Program-made: the position numbers and the translations under genes | Notes under the pieces: generated by a model | The model's input: the letters and a program-made list of their open reading frames with translations, nothing else | What the model was told of the DNA's origin: nothing | Databases searched by the model: none | Shown here: in pieces, positions 10,725 through 21,420 of the stretch | Position numbering within the stretch: the stretch's first letter is position 1 | Layout of the letters: every line of letters begins with the position of its first letter | NCBI GenBank assembly: GCA_001949185.1 | Contig: BDGG01000007.1 | Coordinates: forward strand, 507,401 to 571,400 | DNA: 64,000 bases | Direction of reading: 5' to 3' | Source: Ramazzottius varieornatus | Lineage: Eukaryota > Tardigrada > Eutardigrada > Parachela > Ramazzottiidae

Positions 10725-12143
10725 CTTCTTCTGTGTTGCTGTGATTTTTGTTTCATGTTTTATCGTTTAAGAAGTTTCTTGTCTCATTACAAGTTTACCT
10801 GTCGAGCATCGACTCTGTCTGACGTGCACTAAATCTGTAGCCAGCACTGCGCGGGTTAACATGGTCTGAAACAAGGAATTGTGTACTGGTACGTTACGAG
10901 AGAAGTCAGCTACCGTAACTGGAGAAGATTTTGATGACCTCAGATTAACATTAACTTCAGTTGAAGTTACGGACTTGTCACTTGACTGCACCTGGTCTGG
11001 TCGTAAATTTTCGATCAGCAGAAACGGGCGCAGTTGTTCAGTCCTAAACTTATGTTTTCCATCTACAGCCGTCGACGTTAGTTTTCGTTGCGGGTCTGTC
11101 GCCCGGAGAATAAAGAACTGTTCGAGGAGTGTTCTGGTGTAGGCTTCTGGTTAAGAAATACTTACGGCAAACAAGATTTTAATAACTGGCTACTCCCCAT
11201 CAGTAAGCTGACTTGAAAGACTTCAAGGTGGGGCCAAGAACAGTTGCTGCCCGTAGTATTGCATAAGGCCCACGGAGCGGCTGCTTTCCAGACCCCGGGC
11301 AAAATAGCATTAGCCTAAGAACCAACTAGCGCCGATTGTATAATGGTTTTGTGCCTCTGGTTTATTCCTTTTTCAGATCTGATTAATCTAACTTGAGTTT
11401 GTAAATTTCGAAATGCTTAACCAGGTCGGGATCCTGCTGCTTTTCTGCTTGGCTGGCTCTCATCCACGCTGACGTTCGTATGTCTTCCTGTTCAGAGTTC
11501 CTAGTGAAAGTGTTCGTTATACACTAAATTCTTTCACTTTACAGATCAGCCAGCCCTTCCGGTAACCCAGACCGCAAAACCAGGGACTCCACCAGCTGAT
11601 AGGCCAGGGTAAGGAAGGCACAAATGCTGTATACTTGAATAGTAACTTGATACCTCCGGGGACAATGCTACAACTCGAGAGGTGGTGATGGATGCGCCGG
11701 CGGCAAATCTCACCGCCAAGAATGCCGAGAGAAACACTAGACGACATTTTGGGAAAAATATTTGTGCATCAACGGCAAATGTAGTTGCACCGGAGGATAT
11801 GTTCTTGGCCTGGGCTCGTCAAAGTCTGCCGGAGAGCAGTGATTGGAGAGCTCTCTCTAACCGTGGGTAACTAGACATCGAAACGACAATTTCCCACTCT
11901 GCTGTTTTCGCTACTCATTCAAGCGTAACAAAAACGGTCACAAGCTACAACCGGCTCGCAGTAACATTCGTTGTGTTCACTAAGTTAGACGGTTTACGGA
12001 GTACAAGCTATTAATATCTCTTAACTTATGCAAACGTGTAACATAGCTGTAGAACAGTCTGCTGATTGGTGTGATTAACCTAAAGAAATGATTAGTTCAG
12101 AACAGGTTGTTTAGATTAACATTTGCCTCGGGACTTCAGTTGA
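10725..12143. other. Intergenic stretch downstream of PTCD1
   Basis: No supportable gene. A short minus-strand frame at 11546-11737 begins with a hydrophobic MFLSAFLAVRFAAGA and could be a signal peptide, but it has no partner exon I can recognise and ends abruptly, so I do not call it. Confidence 0.3.
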
Positions 12144-12461
12144 TCAAGGACGATTCCGAATGCCTCGCTGTCTGCTGACCGTCTGGAACTGTGGCAGCTC
12201 GAAGTCATTTTCGGTGTTCCAGTTAAAACCAAATCGTTCCAGTCCAACAACAGTTCCGGAAGGATCCGCCACATCTTCAGAGCTCCAGGTTTCCATGTCC
12301 GAGCTTGTCTTCATCTCCCGGTCGAACTCTCTACCAACTTCGTCATCTGCAGATACTACGGACTTGAAGGTAATACTACGGAGCTGAAGGTTGTCGTACC
12401 TGGCAAGTGAAGAACCAATATCGCACACGGCGAAACAAACAATATAAATTATAGCGGCCAT
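12144..12461 (-). CDS. Possible small secreted protein, unidentified
   Basis: A single open frame of 105 residues starts with a hydrophobic segment typical of a signal peptide (MAAIIYIVCFAVCDIGSSLA), followed by a polar, acidic chain (SADDEVGREFDREMKTSSDM) and a C-terminal stretch with ERFGFNWNTENDFELPQF. A TATA-like ataaaa sits about 80-90 nt upstream of the ATG on the same strand (near 12541-12547). There are no cysteines past the signal region and no repeated amidation motifs, so it is not an obvious cystine-rich peptide or neuropeptide precursor. No homologue is recognised. An intron just after the signal region is possible. It might also be a chance ORF. Confidence 0.35.
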   Translation of the reverse strand: MAAIIYIVCFAVCDIGSSLARYDNLQLRSITFKSVVSADDEVGREFDREMKTSSDMETWSSEDVADPSGTVVGLERFGFNWNTENDFELPQFQTVSRQRGIRNRP

Positions 12462-12753
12462 CTTGCACAGACAGAGCTTTGAACTTCTGTTTGGAAAGAG
12501 AAGTAGGTGCTGGATGTCTCTAATGTTCTGCAGGAGAGGTTTTTATGCGTGGCTGGACACTGGGAGCTGCCAGTCTTTTGACGTCATTTGTATAGCGCTG
12601 CATCCGGCTCACTGGGATAACGGGCCGTTCCCTGTCCGGTTAGGTGGCCACAAACGAGCCAAGTTTGTTGGTATCATGGTCGCAGGACAATGGTCTGGAC
12701 CCAAGAGATAAGACAGAGTGACTTACTCCACTCGCCCGAGTCACGTAAGGCTG

Positions 12754-13373
12754 TAATGCAGCGATTCCACTTCATCACGGAGAACCATTACGGACCTCCG
12801 TCAGGAGCTCCGTAATGAGTGACTCTACTTTCGATCATTTCGAGTCGGTCATGACAGGAGAAGTGGAATCACTCATTTCGGAGCTCTTGACGGAAGTCCG
12901 TGATAGCTTCTCGTAATGACTTCTATGTGACTTTACGTAAATTAAGAAAAGTGCGAAATGCACCGCGTCCGACATGAGCGATAAAGCGACACAACATTCG
13001 GTTGATTGAAACATATGGTGGTTTGAACGGAAGACCCGGAAATACAGTGCGGGAGCAACCAGGAAGGAACACAAAATCTCCGAAATTTATTAATTGACGT
13101 AATTATTGTATTCGTTGTGAATTTATCATAATTAAGTATATATACTCGAATGAGAGGAATATACATGTAGAACTTTCGACAAGAAATTACGAAAGTTATG
13201 AGGTATATTCTACTTCCTCGTTCCAGCCAGTAATCAGAAATACGTGATGGGTCCAGAGATTGCTCCTCTCCCGAGATGACTTTTTCCGTGATGTTTTTTT
13301 CCAGTTATGTTAATGGAAAATTTGCTTAAAGAGCAAAAACGCGCCAGTTACGAGAAGTGGAATCGCTGCATTA
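12754..13373. mobile_element. 620 bp TIR element with TA ends (Tc1/mariner-type MITE?)
   Basis: A perfect 20 bp inverted repeat bounds it: taatgcagcgattccacttc at 12754-12773 and its reverse complement at 13354-13373. The outermost bases are TA on both sides, as expected for a TA target duplication. A second inverted repeat is nested near the left end: about 12791-12828 (cctccgtcaggagctccgta) faces about 12867-12905 (ttcggagctcttgacggaag). No transposase frame is visible, so it would be non-autonomous. Confidence 0.65.
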
Positions 13374-14135
13374 GACTTTTGAACGATTTTCCACAGAAAA
13401 CCCAGACTTCACTAAGATGCTAATATGGTTTCATTTTAAAGAAGGAGGGTCTTTTTATCTTAGTGAATGTGATGTAGACTCGCCACAATGTGCAGGCGGC
13501 ACCGAACGGAAATTAGTAATTACTATTCGTAGTACTAACTGCTTTGACGCATCCGCCCGTTTAATTCCATTGAAACTCGACTCTCACACACGCGCGCATG
13601 TCTTGTGGACTATGAAAACAAAAACTTTTGATCCGGTAATTGCACCATTGTGCCAGAAGATAAGAAGAGCATACCGTCTGTGCATAGAAACACATGCAGC
13701 AAATCTTGCTTCACCGCGTCATTTCTTTTTGTTTACCGAGCACCGAACCAATTTCACACGAAGAACGTACACGTATGATGCAAAACATATTTAGCAATGG
13801 GACTACATAGAGGTCTAGGCTTACATCGGTGTTAAAATCAGAATTACAACACTCAATACCACGAACATTAAAAACTCCTGATGGCAGAAGTAAGTAGCAT
13901 GCAGGATAAAATTTAGATTATCTGTGTACGTAGATTAATCAGAGAAACTCCATCCAGAAAGGTTGTGAGAGTTCGAAGAACATCAGAAGTCCCGCGCTGA
14001 AGCAGTGCTGCCCGCTTAGTGGGAGCACACCGTGAGGAATGTGTCGGTGGTTGATTCTGGTCTCGTACGACTCTAGCTGTGTTCCACCGATGCGTGGTTT
14101 ACGTGCGGTTCCTCATTGGCCTGGTTTCATGGCCA
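13374..14135. other. Intergenic stretch without recognised features
   Basis: A 125-codon plus-strand frame at 13417-13794 has no signature, and its composition looks non-coding. I see nothing else. Confidence 0.3.
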
Positions 14136-14510
14136 TCATTCGACACGTCGAAGTTTCTTGAAGAGCAGTTCTCGCAATTGGGTGTTGGCCAGCACAATTA
14201 GAATGGGATCAAATGTGGTTGTGAGACGTTGCAGCACGTCACAAACGTCAAAAACACTAGTCGGTTCAGTTTCAGCCCAAATCAGATACGTGAAGGTGGC
14301 TTCTTTGGGAAGCAGACAGACGGTGACACTCAAAGTCATCAGGGTCAGAGTTACGAATCCGGTTGTGCTGCCGCTCGGTTCTCTGCCGCAGATATGTATC
14401 ATCCTGGTTTTCTTGCCGACCGGATCATTCGTGTTCGCGTCCGTTTTAACCGTAATGGACGGTTGGGCTACGAGAGGGGGAGCCGGAGTGGCCAGCGAAT
14501 GTGGCGCCAC
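14136..14510 (-). CDS. C-terminal part of a rhodopsin-like GPCR (TM6-TM7), exon or remnant
   Basis: The frame carries two hydrophobic segments laid out like the end of a class A receptor. The first is a TM6-like VTLTLMTLSVTVCLLPKEAT. The second is a TM7-like segment ending in FDPILIVLANTQLRELLFKK, which resembles the NPxxY region (here DPILIVL) followed by an amphipathic helix 8. The more N-terminal helices are not found in a clean frame upstream (14511-15000), where fragments such as SVTRRLKQERDIEPDM look like a third intracellular loop but are interrupted. It may be the last exon of a multi-exon gene or a remnant. Confidence 0.35.
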   Translation of the reverse strand: MAPHSLATPAPPLVAQPSITVKTDANTNDPVGKKTRMIHICGREPSGSTTGFVTLTLMTLSVTVCLLPKEATFTYLIWAETEPTSVFDVCDVLQRLTTTFDPILIVLANTQLRELLFKKLRRVE

Positions 14511-15427
14511 ACGTTACTTGCGATCGCTGAAGAAGGACTTGTAGCATATGTAGGGGTAGTCAGATTCGCTCAGATAAACCGACCCGACTGCAAGCCGATG
14601 GCCACATGATGGACACCACAAACGGCTGACCAGCTTTTTGTCCTTTTGGCTATTGCGCAGCGCCATGGTTGGTGCAGATCATGTCAGGCTCGATGTCTCG
14701 TTCTTGCTTCAATCTGCGTGTCACGGAACGGAAGAGGAGAAAAACTTTGAAGCCTTCATACAGTAAATAACGATAAAGATGCCTTCTTTATCAGTTCCAC
14801 TTTGACAGCACACGGTTTTTTTTGTAACCAGCTAGCTTTGGAACACATGATCCTGACGAAAAAGTACTCGGGAGTCATTTTTTCTTCCGTGTCACCGGTT
14901 GCTCCATGCCGAGTGGTTTTGTGCACTAAGAACATCCGGCAGGGCACCTGTCCTAGAACCCTCATGTCAATTTACCCTAACATACTCTTCCCTCTAACTC
15001 CCGATCCTAACAGCCTCGCCCGTCCCAAAAAAATCACGGGTCGCCATAATTTCCCGCTGGGTTCACAGACGACGTTTCTGTCTTGAGTTAAACGCTGCGT
15101 TTACGCCGTCTCTAAGACGTTATCGGAGCGTAAAATGAGCGTGATTTACACTCATTTTACGCTGAAAAAATCAGGGAACTTTTGAATTTTCGGCGAACAG
15201 TTTTTGGAGTCAGCGGGAACCGCAAACTGGCTGGGGCGGGCGGCCGCGAAGAACCCGTGCCCCTAAAAATCAGAGGCTGATCCGAAGTATACTTTCTCCT
15301 ATCGGCCTCGTAGTGGAATAACCTCGACTACGAACAACATCGTACCCGAAGACCTCATTCCCCGCAGAACTCCTACCTCGACGAGCATTTCCTACTAAAA
15401 GCATACCAATGTCTTTTACCAGTTACG
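14511..15427. other. Gap with possible GPCR remnant and a hairpin
   Basis: Minus-strand fragments near 14540-14760 could be the loop region of the GPCR-like remnant, but stops interrupt them. A 13 bp inverted repeat lies at about 15128-15164. The rest holds nothing that I recognise. Confidence 0.25.
15127..15164. repeat. Short hairpin
   Basis: agcgtaaaatgag and its reverse complement ctcattttacgct are separated by about 11 bases. It is a perfect 13 bp inverted repeat in non-coding DNA. Confidence 0.5.
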
Positions 15428-16157
15428 TTGCTGTCCAGTTACCTTGCAGATCGATTTCAGATTATGGTAGTTAATGACCAGCTCTCAGGGCCCGTACCTC
15501 TTACGAGTAGGGTTCCTCAAGGTTCTGTGATCGGTCCTCTGATGTTCATCGTGTTGATGGTCGATATAAAAAATGTTATCTCAAACTGCACTTGCCTAAC
15601 CGCCTTTGTAGATGATGAAGACCCCTGTTCGACTGTTCAAGACTCAGTCATCCCGCAGGGCGACCTCGGCAAGATCTGTGAATGGGGGCTCTTAGCCAGT
15701 CTCCTTCAACCCGGAAAAGTCTGCCCATCTTCACCTCAGCCGTGGTGGAACGGCTGGTGGAAGCTCTTACTTTCTCGATATGGGGTCCTCATCCCCAAGG
15801 TACCTTCAGTCAAACACCTCGGCCTGCATTTCGACAGGAAAATCACGTGGAGATGACTGGCCGACAAAGCTCGCTGCTTGTCGTCGTCGAACTCGTTACT
15901 TGCATTCCCTGTTTAGGTACCACAATTCTGCCGCAAGGATCCAGCTTTTCACTGCTCTCGTCCATTCAGTTCTGGACTACTGCCCTACCGGAACACGGAC
16001 GCCGTCGAGTGCGAGTATCAGAAATAATGAAAAGCCAGTTGGTAAGTTCCTCAGAACCCTTCGTCTGGGTCTAGACGAATCGTGGTCAGACGCTGAACGA
16101 TACAAACGGAATGTGGTGGAAATTGGCTGGACCAGATTTAAACAACACTGCCTCTAG
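15428..16157 (+). pseudogene. Decayed non-LTR retrotransposon reverse transcriptase fragment
   Basis: Frames on the plus strand carry reverse-transcriptase blocks in the expected order: SSYLADRFQIMVVND, the RT motif SRVPQGSVIGPLMFIVL, the catalytic-box relic TAFVDDEDP (the usual YADD/FADD is altered), GVLIPKVPSVKHLGLHFDRK and then LFTALVHSVLDYC. The later blocks are in a different frame from the first, so at least one frameshift has occurred. The endonuclease domain is absent. The sequence differs clearly from the intact element at 40 kb, so it comes from another LINE lineage of the CR1/jockey-like type. Confidence 0.7.
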
Positions 16158-17459
16158 TGTGTTCACTGCAATACAGGCCTTTGTGTAGGGACGTTGGTAC
16201 ACTGCAGTAGTCCATTCCCGCATTCAAGCGTAGAAAGACACGCTAGATTTCGATTGTTTCTCGGGGAGGAATTTTTCTGTTGATCGTGAGTTAGCCCTTG
16301 GTTGACTGGGAAGGAATTTCGAAACCTGAGTTCCGCCTATGATTTTGGACACCATTGATTGACTGGGAAGTCTACATCAACGCACACTTTCAATGCACTG
16401 AGCACGGTAGAGGCAGTATTGTTTCACGCTGGCTGGACGGACTAGTCAGCTGGTTCGCCGGGTGAAACTGATCTTACTGTATGCGTAAAAGTTAATCGCT
16501 GGTATTGTCCCGCTATGTTTCCAATTTTTTCAGCCGTACGAATTTCCCCCAGAATCAGGACCAGCAACCTCAGCACGGAAGCTGGATCGGCTACGCAGCC
16601 ATCCTTGTCCCATCCAACCAACTGGCACCTCCGTGAACGGAAGGAAACTGGGTACTTGCCAGATGTCCACGTGATCTGCACTCTGTGGAACAGTCTAGAG
16701 TTTTCTCCTCATATCTTTGAGCTTTTCTGGAAGTTTCGCAGCTCTCTGGATAACGTCGATTTCAATACATTCCCTTTCTTGGAGAACCGTGCTGGATAGC
16801 TGTTGTTTTGAACTGAAGGTTATGCAGGTTAAGCTTGGCTTGTCCCAGGTAGTTGCTCTGGAATTGCCATCAACAACTGTCCTGTCTCGGCGTTTCCAAG
16901 CTTGGAGCCCGAGCACGCTTCGACAGGTCCTCGTATCTTAGGGTCGTCCTGTCCTATAAGCTTCGTGACGAAGGCAGGATCACAACCGATGCCCCAGAAG
17001 GTCTTCTTGATTGCTCTTTAGTTTACACGATCTCATTTTCTAATAGATCTGTCGACAGTCTCGATCAGGTTGACCATTGTTCTAGTAGACGTTAAGCAAT
17101 AAATCCCAAGTCCTAAAGTCGAGATACGCCTGGTGAAACTGTCTCACAAATGCAGCTACGGATCCGAGCAAAATGTAACTGTTTTCTCGAAATATCGTTC
17201 CAGATAGTTATTCAATAAAGAAATTGCAAAGCTAGCAGAAAAATCCGAGCAGTATGTTTGTGCTGTCCCACGGTTATTCGGTTACCGGGGAAGTTCTGGA
17301 ACTCGTTCGTTCGGTCTGGCTGCTCTCGCCATAGTGTGGCACCAAGCTTTCGGTAAACATCTAACCAAAGCCAATGTCGCAGAGGTTAAGGCGGTGAAAC
17401 TATAGCCCTAAAACTCGCGTTTATCGTAAATGGCGGGGGAAATTCTCAAAGCACATCTT
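16158..17459. other. Intergenic stretch without recognised features
   Basis: Only short frames without motifs are present. The first part may include the 3' tail of the decayed LINE ending at about 16157. Confidence 0.3.
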
Positions 17460-17888
17460 TCAAGGTGTTCTTCTTGCAGTTGACAGACCATCGTCAGTAC
17501 CATAAAATCTGTCACTCATTCTCCAATTCAATAAGCCTGTTTCGCGCCAAAACTTTTCCAAAAAGGTTCCGACATTTTTCTTGTTTCCTAACCTCATTGC
17601 ATTGACCAGATAACGCTTTTGAGAGATCGTCAAGAGTCTATCAGATACATACTGAAGAACATCAGTCAAGTTTTGGATGCCTGTACACGAGCTCTGAAAA
17701 TACGTTTGAAAGTGTTCCGCCGAAAACCGCAAAGTCATACTAACACCTAACATGATTCCCTCTGTTTGCTCAACATTGTGGACGGTGTGTTCGTTTGGTT
17801 GAGCATGAAAAAACTCCTCTTCAGCCTCGTACTTTAATTCCGAAGTCCTTCTAGTCCGCTGCGAAATTTCAAACATTGTGACTTTCAA
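17460..17888 (-). CDS. Hypothetical 142-residue ORF
   Basis: This is an uninterrupted frame with acidic and helical character (EAEEEFFHAQPNEHTVHNVE, then FLEKFWRETGLLNWRMSDRF). No family is recognised and there is no signal peptide or membrane segment. It lies alone in gene-poor DNA beside repeats and could be an exon, a relic of a mobile element or a chance frame. Confidence 0.25.
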   Translation of the reverse strand: MKVTMFEISQRTRRTSELKYEAEEEFFHAQPNEHTVHNVEQTEGIMLGVSMTLRFSAEHFQTYFQSSCTGIQNLTDVLQYVSDRLLTISQKRYLVNAMRLGNKKNVGTFLEKFWRETGLLNWRMSDRFYGTDDGLSTARRTP

Positions 17889-17958
17889 GTTGAACGAATT
17901 GTTTTGTTGACGCCAGCGTTTCCAAGAATCCCTACCCTATTCCGAAACGTACAGCGGT

Positions 17959-18444
17959 ATGGGTGCTTTCAAAATTCCCGTTTCAGTTTTGACAGACAAG
18001 CTTTGTTCGGAAAACTTACAAAGGGGAAAAAGTGCTGTGAAAACTCAACTTTTTCAACAGAAAACATTTTCCTATTCCAGGCTCGGGCAGAGCAGAATTT
18101 GTCCGACTCCATATATTGACTGTGGTCACTTTGGTGCATCCAACAAAAGTGTCGTTAGGTACACCCATGCAAAATATGGCCGAAGAGGATCAAAACCTTC
18201 CTACCTTACCGAAATGGCGCACGTTGTTGTCGGTACAAAAGCCATCCCGATTTCCGCAACTTCTTTTTTTGCGAATCCCAGAGGCCTTTTTGTTACTGAT
18301 AGCTCAAAGCCTCTGTCGCAAAACCGGCCTGCTGCTAGTGCGGTAGTAAATCTGGCAGTGCAAGAAGAAAATCCACAAAGGCCCCGGTTTGAAATGTGTC
18401 ATTATCACTCAGAAAGTTTTCCTTACGTCCTCCTTTCAAAATAA
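17959..18444 (+). other. 161-codon open frame of doubtful coding value
   Basis: A long plus-strand frame (GAFKIPVSVLTDKLCSEN...) has no recognisable domain, and part of it overlaps a copy of the TGGCGCAC motif at about 18213. I list it only because of its length. It is probably not a gene. Confidence 0.12.
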
Positions 18445-18889
18445 TATGGTGATAGAAGAAGAAAAGATTTTGCTGTTGAAATTGGACATCAGCAGCCGAA
18501 TTTCAAATTCGTATTACGACGCACAAACGAAGTTTTGAAGTGGGATCCCACAAAACGCAAATTTCATACTGAAAGACCTACGTGACACAAGTGCACAACA
18601 TTTTTAGCAAAGAAGTTGAGCCATAGCCTTTTCACATGCGTGTGTGACGCAGATCGGGAAACAGTTCGTTAGAACCCCTTATATCAGGTGGGAAAGTATG
18701 ACGTGTCGGCCATTTTCGGGCACCAACTTCGAAAATCTTTTTCTCCCGTTTCTCCCGAGCACTAAATTTTGCTCCCTCGCTGTTTGCAAATTGATGATAT
18801 ACATCCATCGGCTTCCAGATTTTCTCCGAACCATCCAATACACTTGTACTTTGCGAGTTGTAAGTTCGTTCTAACGGAGCCGGATTCTT

Positions 18890-19030
18890 GTTAAAATCCC
18901 GGTACTTTCGGGAAAGTCTCGAAAACGGGAGCGGAAATGCGCGAGTTTTGCGGGGTAGGTTTGTAGTCAAACTTTGCCTCCTGACTAGGCTGAAATTCAT
19001 GGTTTTCTCTCTGGCTAGTCTTTGTCTGTC
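18890..19030 (-). repeat. Dispersed repeat, copy 1 (partner at 43826)
   Basis: On the minus strand this reads cctagtcaggaggcaaag, then acaaacctaccccgcaaaac, then tttccgctcccgttttcgag. The plus strand at 43826-43925 shows cccagtcaggaggcgagg, ataaactcaccccgtgaaac and gttcgctcccgtttccgaaa with the same order and spacing. The two copies are clearly related. Confidence 0.6.
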
Positions 19031-19161
19031 GATATCCCCGACACTAATAAGTATCAAGAAGCCCATTCGTGAAACGATATCTCGCAACGTGGAGCACTGT
19101 GCACACGGAGATCAGCTGAGAAATGAAAAATTTTGAGTCAAGTGTGCAGGGAATAATCCAT

Positions 19162-19211
19162 TTTCGCTTTCAAGATAAGCTACTCGAGGGCTGCTTATCT
19201 TGAAAGCGAAA
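19162..19211. repeat. Perfect 19 bp hairpin
   Basis: tttcgctttcaagataagc (19162-19180) and its exact reverse complement (19193-19211) are separated by 12 bases. Neither a poly-T tract nor a nearby gene end accompanies it, so it is more likely a fragment of a palindromic element than a terminator. Confidence 0.7.
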
Positions 19212-19301
19212 CTTCGTACTCCACTTTCAAGATCAACACAATCAACGGAGTTTGACGGCCTGTCGTGAGGAGGACTACTGATTCGTTCACGAATCACAAG
19301 T

Positions 19302-19860
19302 GTGAAGTCCGATGACTCACATCGCTCGTTGTATCCTTCTCCATACCTCTTTTACGCTTTGCATAGTGCCGAAACCAACACGATGCGAACGATAATGCTC
19401 AAGAACCCAGCTGATAAAGATGGATACATGGAGGGAGAGACCGTTAAAGGCCAAGTTCTCATCGGCAATGCCTATAGCGAAGCGATCAATTTTGTGAATC
19501 ACATAAACCGGTTCAATCCAGTTGGTACTGGAAGACAAACTTCGTGCGAACATATTGCTCTTCCCCAACCTACGAGCAAGCACTTGAGAGGTGTGGATGG
19601 TGCGTCTGGTTGTTTGGCTTAACAGTTGGACATCTCACTTACGCCCCAATAAACCCAAAATCTCCAAGTAATGGCGAAAGCGGATATACTTGGTCTGCTT
19701 GGTCTGGCGCCTGCGCTAAGATTTACGCTTGAACTCACCGTGAGTACTTCGGTGAGTTCTTCGACTTCAACCGTGTCGCTGAGCTAGCCAATTCTCCGGC
19801 TATCCAAGAGAAAATTGTGGAAGAACGAAGGTTAGCTGTACTTGGCTATGAAGCGTAATA
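19302..19860 (+). other. Region with short exon-like frames, unidentified
   Basis: Two plus-strand stretches look protein-like. At about 19383-19530 is MRTIMLKNPADKDGYMEGET followed by VKGQVLIGNAYSEAINF. At about 19738-19857 a frame ends EYFGEFFDFNRVAELANSPA then IQEKIVEERRLAVLGYEA and a TAA. They are not in one frame, and an in-frame stop precedes the second. A tiny frame at 19671 (MAKADILGLLGLAPALRF) ends at a good donor (gtgagt). I cannot assemble a gene or name a family. Confidence 0.2.
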
Positions 19861-20381
19861 AAAATGTGTTGCGGCTACTGGTTTCTTGCCCGCGCTCGGC
19901 CTTTCCAGTTTTCGGGACCACTTTCTAGTTTCTTTACAGTACGGTAAACGCCGTGGGACGCGGCCGGTCGAACAGCATTGTCTTCAGTGCTGTTTTTATT
20001 CAATGAGTGGATCTAGCTGTATACAGGTAAGCCGTGCCGGAGGCTCATGACTATCAAAAAGGTTTTTGATTTTGGTATTGACGGACTCGACAGGGCCGGT
20101 TGGTTTTGCTTGTTCTACTATTCTATAAGTTAGTGACGATCGTTTGGTGTAGCTATTTGCTTCGTATACGTATCTTCAGTTTTCTCATTCAGTCTAGAGT
20201 TATCAAAGCCTGACTGACACTTGCGAGCAGGTTTAAATGGCGGACAAGACATGAATTAAAGCCCACATTGTCTGAGATGGGCAATTATCCACCTGACTTA
20301 ATAAAAAGCTTGTGCCTTCGAAATAATCGGCTTAGTGTACTGAACAGCTTGACTTTGAAAGAGTTCGCTTACCACATTTAA

Positions 20382-20637
20382 TTGTCAGATCTTCCGCCTG
20401 AACGATTCGACCCGCATCGGACAAAGATGGATCAACAGAGGAATTTGTCTCGTCGACATCTCGACAGGCCGAGAGCGATTGTGGATCCGGACCCTGAGTT
20501 TCCAACAAGGAATGATCTCATTGTTCCGCGGAATCCAGAGACAAAGCGTCCGCATGGCTGGTATTCTAAGATCACCATGCACTTCCACAATCTGAACGGG
20601 TTTATTGTGGTTTTCGCTGGATGTCTGTTCTTCTACG
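20382..20637 (+). CDS. Exon of an unidentified small single-membrane-span protein
   Basis: The frame opens with MSDLPPERFDPHRTKMDQQR, continues with a basic, proline-rich stretch (RPRAIVDPDPEFPTRNDLIV) and PETKRPHGWYSKITMHFHNL, then a hydrophobic segment NGFIVVFAGCLFFYG, ending at a consensus donor (gtaagg at 20638). The layout of a soluble N-terminus of about 65 residues and one membrane helix recalls small accessory subunits of inner mitochondrial membrane complexes, but I cannot match a family. A next exon at about 21567 (acceptor ttcag, then DFVSYFVLIFPS and stop) would close the frame. That is speculative. The exon may also start at a 3' splice site at 20386-20387. Confidence 0.4.
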
Positions 20638-20810
20638 GTAAGGTAACTACTAGAACATTTTTATTCTGAACCACCTAAGGGCTAAGATAATGAGAGTTAT
20701 GTCAAAGCATAATTCCCAGCTGCCGGTTGCCCGTGAGCGAACTCGATTTACAGTACGAGCAGCATTCGCACATGAATACATATTTCAGTGTCCAAGGCCG
20801 GAAATTTTAT

Positions 20811-21050
20811 GAGGTAGCCGGCATGGAAATATCCAGGTCAGATCTCAACTCTCACTGCTTCAAACGAGCTTTTCTTAGCTCCTAAATCAAGGAAAACTTG
20901 TCTCTTTTCTTCTGAAACAAATCAGAAGCTCAGAGGTGGCAGAACTGACGAAATATCTGCCTTAGAAGGAAGGTGGGTCGGACGTAATGTTAAAGAACCT
21001 GTTTGACGTACTCCGCAGTGCTCCGTAGAGATCTCCACGCCGGCTACCTC
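20811..21050. mobile_element. Candidate 240 bp MITE
   Basis: gaggtagccggc at 20811-20822 faces its exact reverse complement gccggctacctc at 21039-21050. Partial complementarity continues inward (atggaaatatcc against agatctccac). No ORF spans it. Confidence 0.4.
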
Positions 21051-21420
21051 ACACTCGATTCAATCATGTGAACAAGTTGATCAGCACAGAGCAGTCAGCA
21101 ACGTTGCGATTTGACAAATTCACGAACTCGAGGTTCGGAAAATTTAAACCAATGGTGGTCAAAGCTGGCTTATCTGCAATGGGCACTATGGTTTAGCGTC
21201 GTTGCTCCGAAGAAATGAATGTATCAAATGCTTGGAGTCTTTTTTGCTTCGTCGGTGAACTTCTAGGATAATAGCCAGCCAATTATTCAAAACCACAACA
21301 TACGTAGACAGTAATGCAGCCTATTCGTTCAGCGCTGACGACCACGATACGATGACGATAGCTTCTCTACGTCCTCAAAAACGGGAAGAGAGTGCCTTTG
21401 TTGTAATTGTGTTGCTATCG

